From NCBI GenBank assembly GCA_009926245.1, contig RFPG01000051.1:1-7705 (forward strand): 7,705 bases of DNA. The letters run 5' to 3'. The position numbers and the translations under genes are program-made. Under the pieces are notes generated by a model, which saw only the letters and a program-made list of their open reading frames with translations, was not told the DNA's origin and ran no database searches. The first letter of the stretch is position 1. The number at the start of each line of letters is the position of its first letter. The DNA is from Sphingobacteriia bacterium. GTDB taxonomy: Bacteria; Bacteroidota; Bacteroidia; UBA7662. Positions 1 through 7,582 of the stretch are shown here, one piece after another.

Positions 1-1106
1 CGTTATCGCAACCGGTTTACACCGCTGGGATTCGAGTGGACACCCTGTACACCGATACCGTCACCATACAGAACGGGGATCAGATTTCGGGGCTTTTCGA
101 AAACCTGGGTCTGGGCTATCCATTGGTAAACTTCCTTGTTAGTCAACCGGATTCTGTCTTCAACGCCCGCCAACTTCGAAGCGGACAGCAATGCCTCATT
201 CTGCGGGATAGCAGCGAAGGGCCGGTTCTTTATTGGCTCCTTGTCAAGAACCGGGTTGAAACCCTGGTCATGGACCTCCGGGATTCCTTGCCCCGAACTT
301 ATTTGCATCGCAAACCTGTTACCACTCGCTACAGGCCATTGGTTGGAACCATTCAATCCTCCCTTTATCAATCGGTTACAGATGCAGGGGCCGGTCCAGA
401 ACTGGCCATGGCTTTGGCGGCCACTTTTGATTGGACGGTGGATTTTTTTCAACTACAAAAGGGGGATGGCTACCGGGTTTACTATGTGGAATCTTTGGTG
501 GACAGCCAGCCCTACGGTCCTGCCCAAATTCTGGCGGCTGAATTTAGGGCATCGGGCAAAACCCATACGGCCATTCGCTTTCGCAACAACTATTTTGACG
601 ACAAAGGTCAAAGCATGAAAAGGCGTTACCTCAAAGCGCCCCTGGACTATACGCGTATTAGTTCTGGTTTTTCGACGAGTCGCCTGCACCCGGTGCTGCG
701 CTACCTGCGCCCGCATTTGGGGGTGGATTATGCTGCGCCCAAAGGAACCCCGGTGCGCAGTGTGGGCGATGGCCAAGTCCTCGAAGCCGCTTACCGGGGT
801 GGGAATGGGAATTTTGTTAAGATTCAGCATTCCCGGGAACATGCCACGGGGTACCTGCACCTTAGTCGCATTGCGTCGGGTGTACGCCGTGGTGGCCGAG
901 TACGCCAGGGACAGGTCATTGGCTATGTTGGAAGCACCGGTTTGTCCACCGGACCACACCTCTGTTTTCGCTTCTGGAACCGAGGCGTTCAAGTCAACCC
1001 CAAACGCCTTCAGGGCCCCCAAGCCGAGCCCATGAATCCAGCGGATTTGCCATCCTTTCGACAACACCGGGATAGCCTGATGGTTCAGCTACCTCCTTGG
1101 TCCTGA
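1..1106 (+). CDS. M23 family peptidoglycan endopeptidase, MepM/Csd3-like (5' partial)
   Basis: The frame is open from base 3 to the TGA at 1104-1106, so the gene begins upstream. The GTG at 36 sits inside a continuous coding frame and is probably not the start. Counting residues from that GTG, about 8-57 resemble the N-terminal domain of MepM/Csd3-type proteins. About 118-195 match the middle region, with a 'W-x-V-D-F' and 'K-G-D' pattern. About 208-325 form the M23/LytM domain. Visible active-site positions are H227 and D231 (HLGVD), H275 (YLHLS) and H308 (GPHLC). The position of the usual third zinc ligand is C310 (bases 963-965), where most family members have His. Characterised MepM-type enzymes cut peptide crosslinks in peptidoglycan outside the inner membrane, and that is the likely role here. 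Any export signal would be upstream and is not visible. The flippase gene follows after 17 bp. The family call is firm; the exact bond cleaved is inferred. Confidence 0.9.
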   Translation, partial: LSQPVYTAGIRVDTLYTDTVTIQNGDQISGLFENLGLGYPLVNFLVSQPDSVFNARQLRSGQQCLILRDSSEGPVLYWLLVKNRVETLVMDLRDSLPRTYLHRKPVTTRYRPLVGTIQSSLYQSVTDAGAGPELAMALAATFDWTVDFFQLQKGDGYRVYYVESLVDSQPYGPAQILAAEFRASGKTHTAIRFRNNYFDDKGQSMKRRYLKAPLDYTRISSGFSTSRLHPVLRYLRPHLGVDYAAPKGTPVRSVGDGQVLEAAYRGGNGNFVKIQHSREHATGYLHLSRIASGVRRGGRVRQGQVIGYVGSTGLSTGPHLCFRFWNRGVQVNPKRLQGPQAEPMNPADLPSFRQHRDSLMVQLPPWS

Positions 1107-1123
1107 GGCCCTAAGAACAAGCT

Positions 1124-2584
1124 TTGAGCCGTTCCTCCAACGAACTCCGCAGCCTGGCTTCTCAAACCGCCTTGTACGGTCTGAGTACTGTCGTAGGTCG
1201 ACTACTCAATTACCTCCTGGTTCCCCTGCATACCCGTTTGTTTGAGCCCCAGGAATACGGGATCATCACGGATTTTTATGCGATGGCAGCATTGCTGGCC
1301 GTGATATATACCTACGGCATGGAGACGGCTTTTTTTCGCTTTGTAAATCGCAAAGATCAAAATGCGAAGTCGGTTTATGCCACTTCCTTTTATGCCGTTC
1401 TAACGACCTCTCTCATTCTAAGTGTTTTGTTATGGATGAATGCTGACACGCTGGCCGTGGCCTTGCGTCATCCCGATAAAGCTCATTTTGTTCAGTGGTT
1501 CTCCATGATTTTTGCCATGGACGCGGTATCGGCTTTGCCCTTTGCCCGTCTGCGTCAAGAGGCGCGATCCTGGTCTTATGTTATCCTAAAATTTAGCAAT
1601 ATCCTGATTCTGGTTGGGCTGCAAGTCTATTTTTTGGTCATCCAACCTGCCCAGGGTAACCCATCTTCATTCACGTCGCTGGATGGGGTCGTTCTAAGCA
1701 ACTTGGTTGCCAACGGAATAACACTTCTGTTCTTGCTGCGGGGCCTGCCTTCCCTGCGAGAATTTGATACTCGCGTTCTTCGCCCCATGTTGGCCTATGC
1801 TTGGCCCCTGCTCGTTGCCGGTTTGGCCGGTATGTTCAACGAAACCTTGGACCGTGTCCTCCTCAAATACCGTCTGGGAGGAACCCCTTCCTCGGCGATG
1901 TGGCAGGTCGGGGTCTACGGTGCCGTTTACAAGCTGGCGGTCCTGATGAGTCTTTATACCCAGGCTTTTCGCATGGGTGCCGAGCCTTTCTTCTTTCGAA
2001 AAAACGCTGATAAATCCGTCAAAGACCCCAACGATGGCCTGTCCTACGGCAAAGTCTTTTGGTATTATAGCTTCGTTGGTTGGGGGCTTTTTTTGGTGGT
2101 TACCCTGGGGATGGACGCGGCCAAATTGCTCATAGGCCCGGCCTACCACGAAGGTTTGCCGGTGGTGCCGATTCTTTTGTTGGCGAATCTCTGTTTGGGT
2201 TGGTATTACAATCACTCCATTTGGTTCAAAACCAGCGACCAAACCCGTTGGGGACTGTGGATTGGGCTGGGGGCCGCTGTTTTGACGGTTGTTGGGAATT
2301 GGTTTCTCATTCCTCTGTACGGCTACACGGCCTCGGCCTGGGTCACCTTGGTCTGTTATGCCTCCATGTTTGCAGCGAGTCTACTGGCGAGTCGCCTGTA
2401 CAACCCCATATCCTACCCTTGGAAAGGTTGGTTGCTTTTGGGGGCCTGGGCCTTGTTCCTTTATGGTCTTGATTCGTGGCTTCCGTCCGGTCTTGGTATG
2501 TTCAATCTGGGACTTAAATTCCTGCTTTTGACTGTTTATGTCCTTGGCATTCCGCTTTTTCGTAAATTTGGGCTGGACCGTTGA
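1124..2584 (+). CDS. MOP-superfamily polysaccharide/lipid flippase (Wzx-like)
   Basis: This 486-residue protein is hydrophobic throughout, with about a dozen or more likely membrane segments (for example near 41-62, 85-104, 113-135, 146-165, 182-203, 218-238 and 258-280). The N-terminus, with 'GRLLNYLLVPLHTRLF' and then 'EYG', is typical of the oligosaccharide flippase branch of the MOP superfamily. Such proteins move undecaprenyl-linked sugars, or other lipid-linked precursors, across the inner membrane. The length is normal for the family. TTG at 1124 is chosen as start because an in-frame TAA lies at 1112-1114 and the conserved first membrane helix begins about 10 residues in, leaving no ATG or GTG option. 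No good Shine-Dalgarno is seen. It follows the M23 gene by 17 bp and precedes a sugar nucleotidyltransferase, which fits surface-glycan assembly. The substrate cannot be told; a peptidoglycan-precursor role is less likely but not excluded. Confidence 0.87.
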   Translation: MSRSSNELRSLASQTALYGLSTVVGRLLNYLLVPLHTRLFEPQEYGIITDFYAMAALLAVIYTYGMETAFFRFVNRKDQNAKSVYATSFYAVLTTSLILSVLLWMNADTLAVALRHPDKAHFVQWFSMIFAMDAVSALPFARLRQEARSWSYVILKFSNILILVGLQVYFLVIQPAQGNPSSFTSLDGVVLSNLVANGITLLFLLRGLPSLREFDTRVLRPMLAYAWPLLVAGLAGMFNETLDRVLLKYRLGGTPSSAMWQVGVYGAVYKLAVLMSLYTQAFRMGAEPFFFRKNADKSVKDPNDGLSYGKVFWYYSFVGWGLFLVVTLGMDAAKLLIGPAYHEGLPVVPILLLANLCLGWYYNHSIWFKTSDQTRWGLWIGLGAAVLTVVGNWFLIPLYGYTASAWVTLVCYASMFAASLLASRLYNPISYPWKGWLLLGAWALFLYGLDSWLPSGLGMFNLGLKFLLLTVYVLGIPLFRKFGLDR

Positions 2585-2651
2585 CCATGCTATCCTTGAC
2601 AAATCATCCCTGCGTTAACGGCTTCACCAGTCTTTTTGATATGTTAAGAAA
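2585..2651 (+). promoter_or_regulatory. 67-bp intergenic gap, possible promoter region (weak)
   Basis: This is the only gap above 20 bp in the + strand series, so it is the most plausible place for an internal promoter. It contains TTGACA at 2596-2601 and an 8-bp palindrome, CGTTAACG, at 2613-2620. No match to the Bacteroidota -7 element (TAnnTTTG) is found at the expected 19-21 bp spacing; the nearest candidate, around 2616, keeps only the TA. An A-rich stretch (TTAAGAAA) lies just before the ATG at 2652 and could help ribosome binding. Promoter activity is inferred mainly from position. Confidence 0.22.
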
Positions 2652-3695
2652 ATGAATATAATCGTCCCGATGGCAGGACTGGGCAAGCGAATGCGGCCCC
2701 ATACCCTGACAACCGCCAAGCCCTTGCTGCCCATTGCAGGCAGACCCATCGTTGAACGACTGATGGAAGATATCGTTCGCGTTTGCGATCAACCCGTTCA
2801 TCGAATCGCCTTCATCACCTCTCCCTTGTTTGGGCCGGCCGTGGAACAACAGCTGCTGCACGTCGCTGAGAAGTTGGGGGCTGTTGGCAGCATCCATTAC
2901 CAAGAAGAAGCCCTGGGCACAGCCCATGCGATTCTTTGTGCCCAGGAGCATTTGGACGGCCCCGTGGTGGTCGCCTTTGCAGATACCCTTTTCAAAGCTG
3001 ACTTTGTCCTGGACTCAACGCGGGAGGGTATTATCTGGGTCAAGAAAATCGATAACCCTCGAGCCTTTGGGGTCGTGGAATTGGACGAAGAGGGGATCAT
3101 CCGTGCGTTTCACGAGAAACCAGAACAATTTGTTTCGGACCTCGCCATCATCGGAATTTATTTTTTCAAGGACGGTGCCTACCTGCGTCGTGAATTGCAA
3201 TACCTTGTTGATCACAGAATTATGGACAAAGGTGAATACCAATTGACTTCGGCGCTGGAGAACATGAAATCCAAAGGGACCGCTTTTTTGCCGGGTACGG
3301 TCAGCGAGTGGTTGGACTGTGGGAACAAAGATGCCACCGTACACACCAACAGCCGCTATCTGGAATACTTGCAAGAAAGAGGAAACGAAACCCTGGTAGA
3401 CCCGTCTGCAGTTATCGAAAATTGCCAGATCATTCCGCCTTGTTACATAGGACCCGACTGTCATTTGAACAATGTTCAATTGGGACCCCATGTTTCGGTC
3501 GGACGGGGTTCCAAAATTGAAAACGCGGTGGTGGAGTCCAGTCTATTGGGAGAACATGCCCAAATCCAAGGAGTTCACCTGCGTTCGTCCATGACCGGTG
3601 CCCATGCCAAGGTTCGGGGTTACAGTCAGCGTTCCGCCCCGGGGCCGGCGCTGGAACTTAGCATCAGCGACCACAGCGAAGTTGTATGCCGCTGA
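2652..3695 (+). CDS. Sugar-phosphate nucleotidyltransferase with short left-handed beta-helix tail
   Basis: This is a 347-residue protein of the RmlA/GlmU-type nucleotidyltransferase family. It would join a sugar 1-phosphate to an NTP, giving a nucleotide sugar and pyrophosphate in the cytoplasm. The N-terminal signature is complete: G9, G11, K12 and R13 in 'MAGLGKRMRPHT', then K24-P25 and 'PIAGRPI'. D111 (FADTLF) and D222 (WLDCGN) fit the two metal-binding aspartates, and E155-K156-P157 matches the usual 'EKP'. From about 248 to 325 the sequence shows hexapeptide-like Ile/Val/Leu-rich turns ('VDPSAVIENC', 'YIGPDCHL', 'HVSVGRGSKI'), giving a short beta-helix. This looks too short for a GlmU acetyltransferase domain. 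The ATG at 2652 follows an A-rich stretch and puts the nucleotide loop at the N-terminus. The sugar and nucleotide are unknown; a glucose- or mannose-1-phosphate enzyme is possible. The last 10 bases overlap the TPR gene. Confidence 0.9.
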   Translation: MNIIVPMAGLGKRMRPHTLTTAKPLLPIAGRPIVERLMEDIVRVCDQPVHRIAFITSPLFGPAVEQQLLHVAEKLGAVGSIHYQEEALGTAHAILCAQEHLDGPVVVAFADTLFKADFVLDSTREGIIWVKKIDNPRAFGVVELDEEGIIRAFHEKPEQFVSDLAIIGIYFFKDGAYLRRELQYLVDHRIMDKGEYQLTSALENMKSKGTAFLPGTVSEWLDCGNKDATVHTNSRYLEYLQERGNETLVDPSAVIENCQIIPPCYIGPDCHLNNVQLGPHVSVGRGSKIENAVVESSLLGEHAQIQGVHLRSSMTGAHAKVRGYSQRSAPGPALELSISDHSEVVCR

Positions 3696-5416
3696 TTCTT
3701 TTATGGTTATCCATCCTGCTCACCGGGCTGTCCTGCACCAGGGCCCGTGTTACAGCGCCGGTTGCGCCCAGCCCTCTTAGCGAAGCACAACAGAATCAGT
3801 TTCAGTATTATTTCTTTGAAGGCACCACAGCCAAATTGATCGGCAAATGGGAACAGGCTGAACAGTTTTTTGCAAGGGCCTTGTCGCTAGACCCCGGTTC
3901 GGCGGTAACGGCCTATGAAATAGGTCGCATTGCCCTTCAGCGCGGGGATGGACCCAAGGCCCAACGCATGGCCCAAAGAGCTGCTCAACTGGATCCTCTC
4001 AACCCCTGGTACCTCCAATTCCTCGCCCAGGTTTATCAAAACAACGGGCTGCCTAAGGAGGCCGCCGATACTTGGCAACGATTGATTGCCATGGACAACG
4101 AGCACTCCCTCGAAGCCCTCGAAAATTTGGCAAACCTGCATATCCAGAACAAATCTTACAACGAGGCCATGGAATGTGCCAATGCCCTCGAACAAAAGTT
4201 GGGTCCCCAACCAGAAATTCTGGATCAAAAGAAAACTATTTGGCTACTGCTAGGCAAAAAAGAAAAAGCCATCAAGGAAATTCAACGCCTGGTAAGCCTC
4301 TATCCCAACGAGCTGGGCCACCGCCTTGGCTTGGTCCAAACCTTCAGCGCAGCGGGTCAATACGATAAGGCCCTTTCGCTCCTTCAAGAGGCCCTGCCTT
4401 TGACCGAAAACCCCAACAGGGCCCGCTTGCTATTAGCAACCGCCGAGCTCTACGATGCTTTGGGTCAAACCCAAAAAGCCGAGGAAGCCTTTGAACTATC
4501 CCTTGAAGGAGGCGTTTTATCGGCCGAGGAGATTCTGCAGGGGGTTTTTCGAATCCTGGAGAAGGTCGGCGATTCCTCGGCCATCAAAGAAAAGAAACTT
4601 CGCAGAGTACTGGAATTTTACCCGGATGCGGCCATGGTCCACGCCCTCTTGGGCGAAGCCTTGATTCGGCAGGGCAAAGGGAGGGAAGCCCTCTTGTCGT
4701 ACCAAATCGCCCTGAATTCCTCAGGAGATCCATTGCCCTATGTTGTTTGGCAACAATACCTTTCGGCACTCCTTGAATTGGGCATCATGGATACCTTGGA
4801 AATCCAATCGCGAATTGCCTTGGAACGACATCCAGGGCAGGCCCTTAATTATTTCTTTTTGGGGATTGCTCTCAGTCAAAATCTCAAAAAGGTTGAGGCG
4901 ATTGAATTTTTGCAAAGCGGATTGGCTTATACCACCGACGAAGAAACCGATCTCCGTCTCCAAATGCATATTTTGTTAGGAGACCTTTACCATCAGCAAC
5001 AAAACCACCTTCTCTCGGACAAAAACTACAGCGATGCGCTCAAGATTCAACCTAGCAACGCTTTGGTTCTTAATAATTATGCCTATTATCTCGGTCTCCG
5101 TAACCAAGAATTGGACCGAGCCTTGGGCATGAGCCTTCGGGCCCTTGAAATTGAACCGGATAACGCCTCTTACTTGGATACGTATGCGTGGGTTCTTTAT
5201 ACCATGGGACGCTACGCCGATGCCCTAGAGCCCATGACCAAAGCCTTGCAACTTAGTCCCGAAAACGCAACGATGTTGGACCATTACGGTGACATTTTGT
5301 ACCGAAATAACCAAGCAGAAGCCGCCAAAGCCCAATGGGCCAAGGCGCTCCAATTCGATGAAGGCAATCTTGAAATCCAATCCAAACTACGGTCGGGACT
5401 GCCGATACGGCCCTAA
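3686..5416 (+). CDS. TPR-repeat putative lipoprotein
   Basis: This 576-residue protein consists almost entirely of tetratricopeptide repeats. About 15 units of roughly 34 residues can be laid out from residue 37 to 570. The clearest are the first ('GKWEQAEQFFARALSLDP') and the last three ('LDRALGMSLRALEIEPDN', 'GRYADALEPMTKALQLSPEN', 'AEAAKAQWAKALQFDEGN'). TPR solenoids bind other proteins, so this is probably a scaffold. The N-terminus is a short hydrophobic stretch ending at C17 (LLTGLSC), a plausible lipobox. It has no Lys or Arg before the hydrophobic core, and Gly at -3 is not ideal, so lipidation is likely but not certain. ATG 3686 is the only usable start: the frame upstream has no other start codon back to the TAG at 3659. 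The start overlaps the nucleotidyltransferase end by 10 bp, suggesting coupled translation. The partner and exact job are unknown. Its place before a DUF4292 lipoprotein suggests an envelope role. Confidence 0.87.
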   Translation: MPLILLWLSILLTGLSCTRARVTAPVAPSPLSEAQQNQFQYYFFEGTTAKLIGKWEQAEQFFARALSLDPGSAVTAYEIGRIALQRGDGPKAQRMAQRAAQLDPLNPWYLQFLAQVYQNNGLPKEAADTWQRLIAMDNEHSLEALENLANLHIQNKSYNEAMECANALEQKLGPQPEILDQKKTIWLLLGKKEKAIKEIQRLVSLYPNELGHRLGLVQTFSAAGQYDKALSLLQEALPLTENPNRARLLLATAELYDALGQTQKAEEAFELSLEGGVLSAEEILQGVFRILEKVGDSSAIKEKKLRRVLEFYPDAAMVHALLGEALIRQGKGREALLSYQIALNSSGDPLPYVVWQQYLSALLELGIMDTLEIQSRIALERHPGQALNYFFLGIALSQNLKKVEAIEFLQSGLAYTTDEETDLRLQMHILLGDLYHQQQNHLLSDKNYSDALKIQPSNALVLNNYAYYLGLRNQELDRALGMSLRALEIEPDNASYLDTYAWVLYTMGRYADALEPMTKALQLSPENATMLDHYGDILYRNNQAEAAKAQWAKALQFDEGNLEIQSKLRSGLPIRP

Positions 5417-6269
5417 ACCAAGCCCCGCTTCTCGGAGGCCCTATCTCCTGCTATGCTCCTGGTTGGTCATAGCGGCCCTGGGCTTTGGCTGCGTTTCCCG
5501 CCGCTCGACCCCAACTCGTACCCGGGTCCCCCAACCCGGTAAAGACCTCTCCGCCCCGTCGGTAACGGCTCCGCGCCCCCCGCAGGGCGCATGGAATCGC
5601 CTTTGGGGGCATTATGATTTCAAAAACCGCGGAGTCAAAATGGATGGTTCTTGGAACATCGCCTACAACCAATACGATTTTGCTTCTCCGGTTAGTATGA
5701 TGGCCCAACAAGGCGCTTGGATTTGGATAAGCGTTCGGCCGGCCTTGGGGATTGAAGTTGTCCGCTTGGTCTTGAGACCCGACAGTGTTTGGATGATCAG
5801 CCGTCCTTCCAAAAATTATTGGAGCGGAACTTGGAATCAGCTCCAAAAATCTCTTCAACTGGACCTCGATTACCAATGGTTTGAAGACGCCCTTTTGCAT
5901 GGTCATGGTTCTCTAATTGAGGGCCTCCAAATCGCGGGAATTGAATTTCCCAAAACGGGTGACGACAGCCTCGTGTTTACTAAAGGTGCGGATAGTTCCC
6001 TTACAAAGGTCGCGGTGCATTGGGGGAAACTCCCTGCCAAAATCCACCATCTTTCGATGCAATCCTCCAGGGGCAACCTTTCGGTGGATTATCTCCAAAG
6101 CGTCGAAGTGGCATCGGCGGCCCTTCCCGCCAAGATGAGTCTATCCCTCCTGGCACCCGGTCACAAAGCCTTTTTGCAGATGCATTGGAAAACACCGGCG
6201 GTGGAGGCTGTTTCTTTGCCACCCATCAAGATTCCCGCCGATTACCGAAAACTGAAACTAGGTTTCTAA
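5358..6269 (+). CDS. DUF4292-family lipoprotein (LolB-like fold suspected)
   Basis: With the ATG at 5358 the product is 303 residues. Residues about 27-44 are a hydrophobic signal preceded by Arg-Arg and end at C45 ('AALGFGC'), which looks like a lipoprotein signal. A Pro/Thr/Arg-rich linker follows. The body carries the DUF4292 hallmarks: residues 122-149, 'IWISVRPALGIEVVRL' then 'RPDSV' and 'SR', a following 'NYWSG', and the C-terminal 'KIPADYRKLK' near 291-300. To my recollection this family groups with the LolA/LolB fold, which would suggest handling of lipoproteins or lipids at the outer membrane; that function is inferred. The frame is open upstream to an ATG at 5289, but that start would overlap the TPR gene by 128 bp. 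ATG 5358 still overlaps by 59 bp and leaves a 26-residue leader before the hydrophobic core, unusually long. TTG 5370 is an alternative. No ATG, GTG or TTG lies between 5370 and the hydrophobic core. The EnvC-type gene follows after 3 bp. Confidence 0.82.
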   Translation: MKAILKSNPNYGRDCRYGPKPSPASRRPYLLLCSWLVIAALGFGCVSRRSTPTRTRVPQPGKDLSAPSVTAPRPPQGAWNRLWGHYDFKNRGVKMDGSWNIAYNQYDFASPVSMMAQQGAWIWISVRPALGIEVVRLVLRPDSVWMISRPSKNYWSGTWNQLQKSLQLDLDYQWFEDALLHGHGSLIEGLQIAGIEFPKTGDDSLVFTKGADSSLTKVAVHWGKLPAKIHHLSMQSSRGNLSVDYLQSVEVASAALPAKMSLSLLAPGHKAFLQMHWKTPAVEAVSLPPIKIPADYRKLKLGF

Positions 6270-6272
6270 ATC

Positions 6273-7577
6273 ATGTCCTTCCGCTTTAGCAGCCGCTTCC
6301 TGATCAGCCTTTTCGTGCTGTGTTATGGTTTATTTACTGGAGATCACGCACCGGCTCAATCCAACAATCCCAAAAACCCCTCCTCTTCCAGGGCGGGTTT
6401 GGAAAAAGAGCGCCAGGAACTGGCTCGACGAATCGACCAAACGCGTCAGCAATTGGAAGAGGTTCGCCGCAAGCGCAAATCCGGCCTGCAACAATTGCAA
6501 TTGTTAAAAAATCAAATCCAAAACCGCGAAAAAATCATTCGCAACTACAATACAGAAATTGTACGTCAAGAAGCCCAAATAACCGAGGTCGAAAACGTGG
6601 TGCAATCCCTGCAGGTCGACTTGAAACAATTGCGGGTACGATACGCTCAACTCCTCCGTCAATACCAACGCCAAATCATGGCCCCGAGCATGCCCCTGCT
6701 TATTCTCTCGGCCTCCGATGTCAACCAAGCCCTGCGGCGCACCTGGCATTTGCGACAATACAACCAATTTCGAAGGGAACAGGCCGCTGCCATCGTTGAC
6801 CTCCAAGAGGAACTCAACCAAAAAGGCGAGATCCTGCAGGCCGAAAAGGAGCGCAAAGAAGAATTAAAAGCCAAGGAAGAAGAAAACAAAAACGCCCTCA
6901 AGCAAGAAAGCCAAGAGCAGGACAAAGTCGTCAAAGCCCTCCAAAAAGACGAAAAGAAATTACGCCAAGAGCTACGTAACCAGGAAATTGCCCGGAATCG
7001 ACTCCAAAAAAATATTGAAGACCTGATCCGGAAGGAAATTGAAGCCGCTCGCCAAGCCGCTGCCAAAACCGAAGACAAAGGCAAAGCCAACCAAGGCCAA
7101 GCTCAACAACCCCAACGCAACCAAGCCCTCTTGGAATTAACCCCCGAAGCCAAAGCCTTGGGTAAGGCTTTCGAGGAGAACCGGGGTCGCCTTCCTTGGC
7201 CTCTCCAAAAAGCCATGGTCAGCGAAACCTTTGGATTCCATCCCCATCCCCACCTCAAGAACATTAGCATTCGCAACGATGGGATCACCCTCAAAGCCGA
7301 AGCCGGAGCCTCCGTTAGGGCCTGCTTCCGAGGCGAAGTCACCGCGGTGGTCAACATCCCTGGCATGCAGAAAACCGTGATCATTCGACACGGACAATAC
7401 CTTACCGTCTACGCCCATCTGGATCAAACGCAGGTCAGCAAAGGCCAAAAGGTTCAGACCGGACAGACCATCGGCAGGCTTCATGTTCGCCAAGAAGACG
7501 GACAGTCCTACCTCCAATTTCAGCTTTGGAAAGGCACCGCCAAAGTCAATCCGATGCCTTGGCTGGCAGGTCGCTAA
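6273..7577 (+). CDS. EnvC-type murein hydrolase activator: coiled coil plus degenerate LytM/M23 domain
   Basis: This 434-residue protein begins with a signal peptide (residues 1 to about 28, basic start then 'FLISLFVLCYGLF', likely cut near 'APA'). Two long charged coiled-coil stretches follow at about 40-130 and 165-262, then a Gln/Lys/Ala-rich linker at 263-285. A LytM (M23) domain occupies about 305-434, with the familiar frame 'VIIRHGQYLTVYAHL' and a C-terminal 'VNPMPWL'. The catalytic set is mostly lost. The H-x-x-x-D site reads N335...T339 (NDGIT) and the H-x-H site reads Y413-L-Q415; only H382 (YAH) remains. This is the pattern of EnvC/NlpD-type proteins, which do not cut peptidoglycan but activate N-acetylmuramoyl-L-alanine amidases during cell separation. 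The target amidase is not in the window. ATG 6273 lies 3 bp after the DUF4292 stop, so co-translation is likely. The architecture is clear; the activator role is by family analogy. Confidence 0.88.
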   Translation: MSFRFSSRFLISLFVLCYGLFTGDHAPAQSNNPKNPSSSRAGLEKERQELARRIDQTRQQLEEVRRKRKSGLQQLQLLKNQIQNREKIIRNYNTEIVRQEAQITEVENVVQSLQVDLKQLRVRYAQLLRQYQRQIMAPSMPLLILSASDVNQALRRTWHLRQYNQFRREQAAAIVDLQEELNQKGEILQAEKERKEELKAKEEENKNALKQESQEQDKVVKALQKDEKKLRQELRNQEIARNRLQKNIEDLIRKEIEAARQAAAKTEDKGKANQGQAQQPQRNQALLELTPEAKALGKAFEENRGRLPWPLQKAMVSETFGFHPHPHLKNISIRNDGITLKAEAGASVRACFRGEVTAVVNIPGMQKTVIIRHGQYLTVYAHLDQTQVSKGQKVQTGQTIGRLHVRQEDGQSYLQFQLWKGTAKVNPMPWLAGR

Positions 7578-7582
7578 GTTTT

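Noticed and set aside
36..38. GTG as the real start of the first gene
   Set aside because: The frame stays open and protein-like to base 3 at the window edge, and the segment after GTG begins inside a domain with no signal peptide. The gene is more likely cut by the window.
453..1067. 204-codon open frame on the complementary strand within the M23 gene
   Set aside because: It lies fully opposite a gene with clear domain motifs, and its translation shows no recognisable domain or signal. It is best explained as a by-product of the codon use of the real gene.
1694..2242. 182-codon open frame on the complementary strand within the flippase gene
   Set aside because: It is the mirror of a hydrophobic membrane-protein gene, a common source of long antisense frames, and shows no recognisable protein features.
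2596..2624. Sigma-70-like promoter based on TTGACA
   Set aside because: There is no acceptable -10 or Bacteroidota -7 element at proper spacing; TTAACG is only 13 bp away. It is kept only as a weak candidate region.
3390..3640. GlmU-like acetyltransferase domain in the nucleotidyltransferase tail
   Set aside because: Only about five short hexapeptide-like turns are present, and the length and motifs of the acetyltransferase active site are missing.
6840..7110. Low-complexity A/C-rich stretch as a possible DNA repeat or regulatory tract
   Set aside because: It is explained by the Lys/Glu/Gln/Ala-rich coiled coil and linker of the EnvC-type protein. No fixed repeat unit was found.
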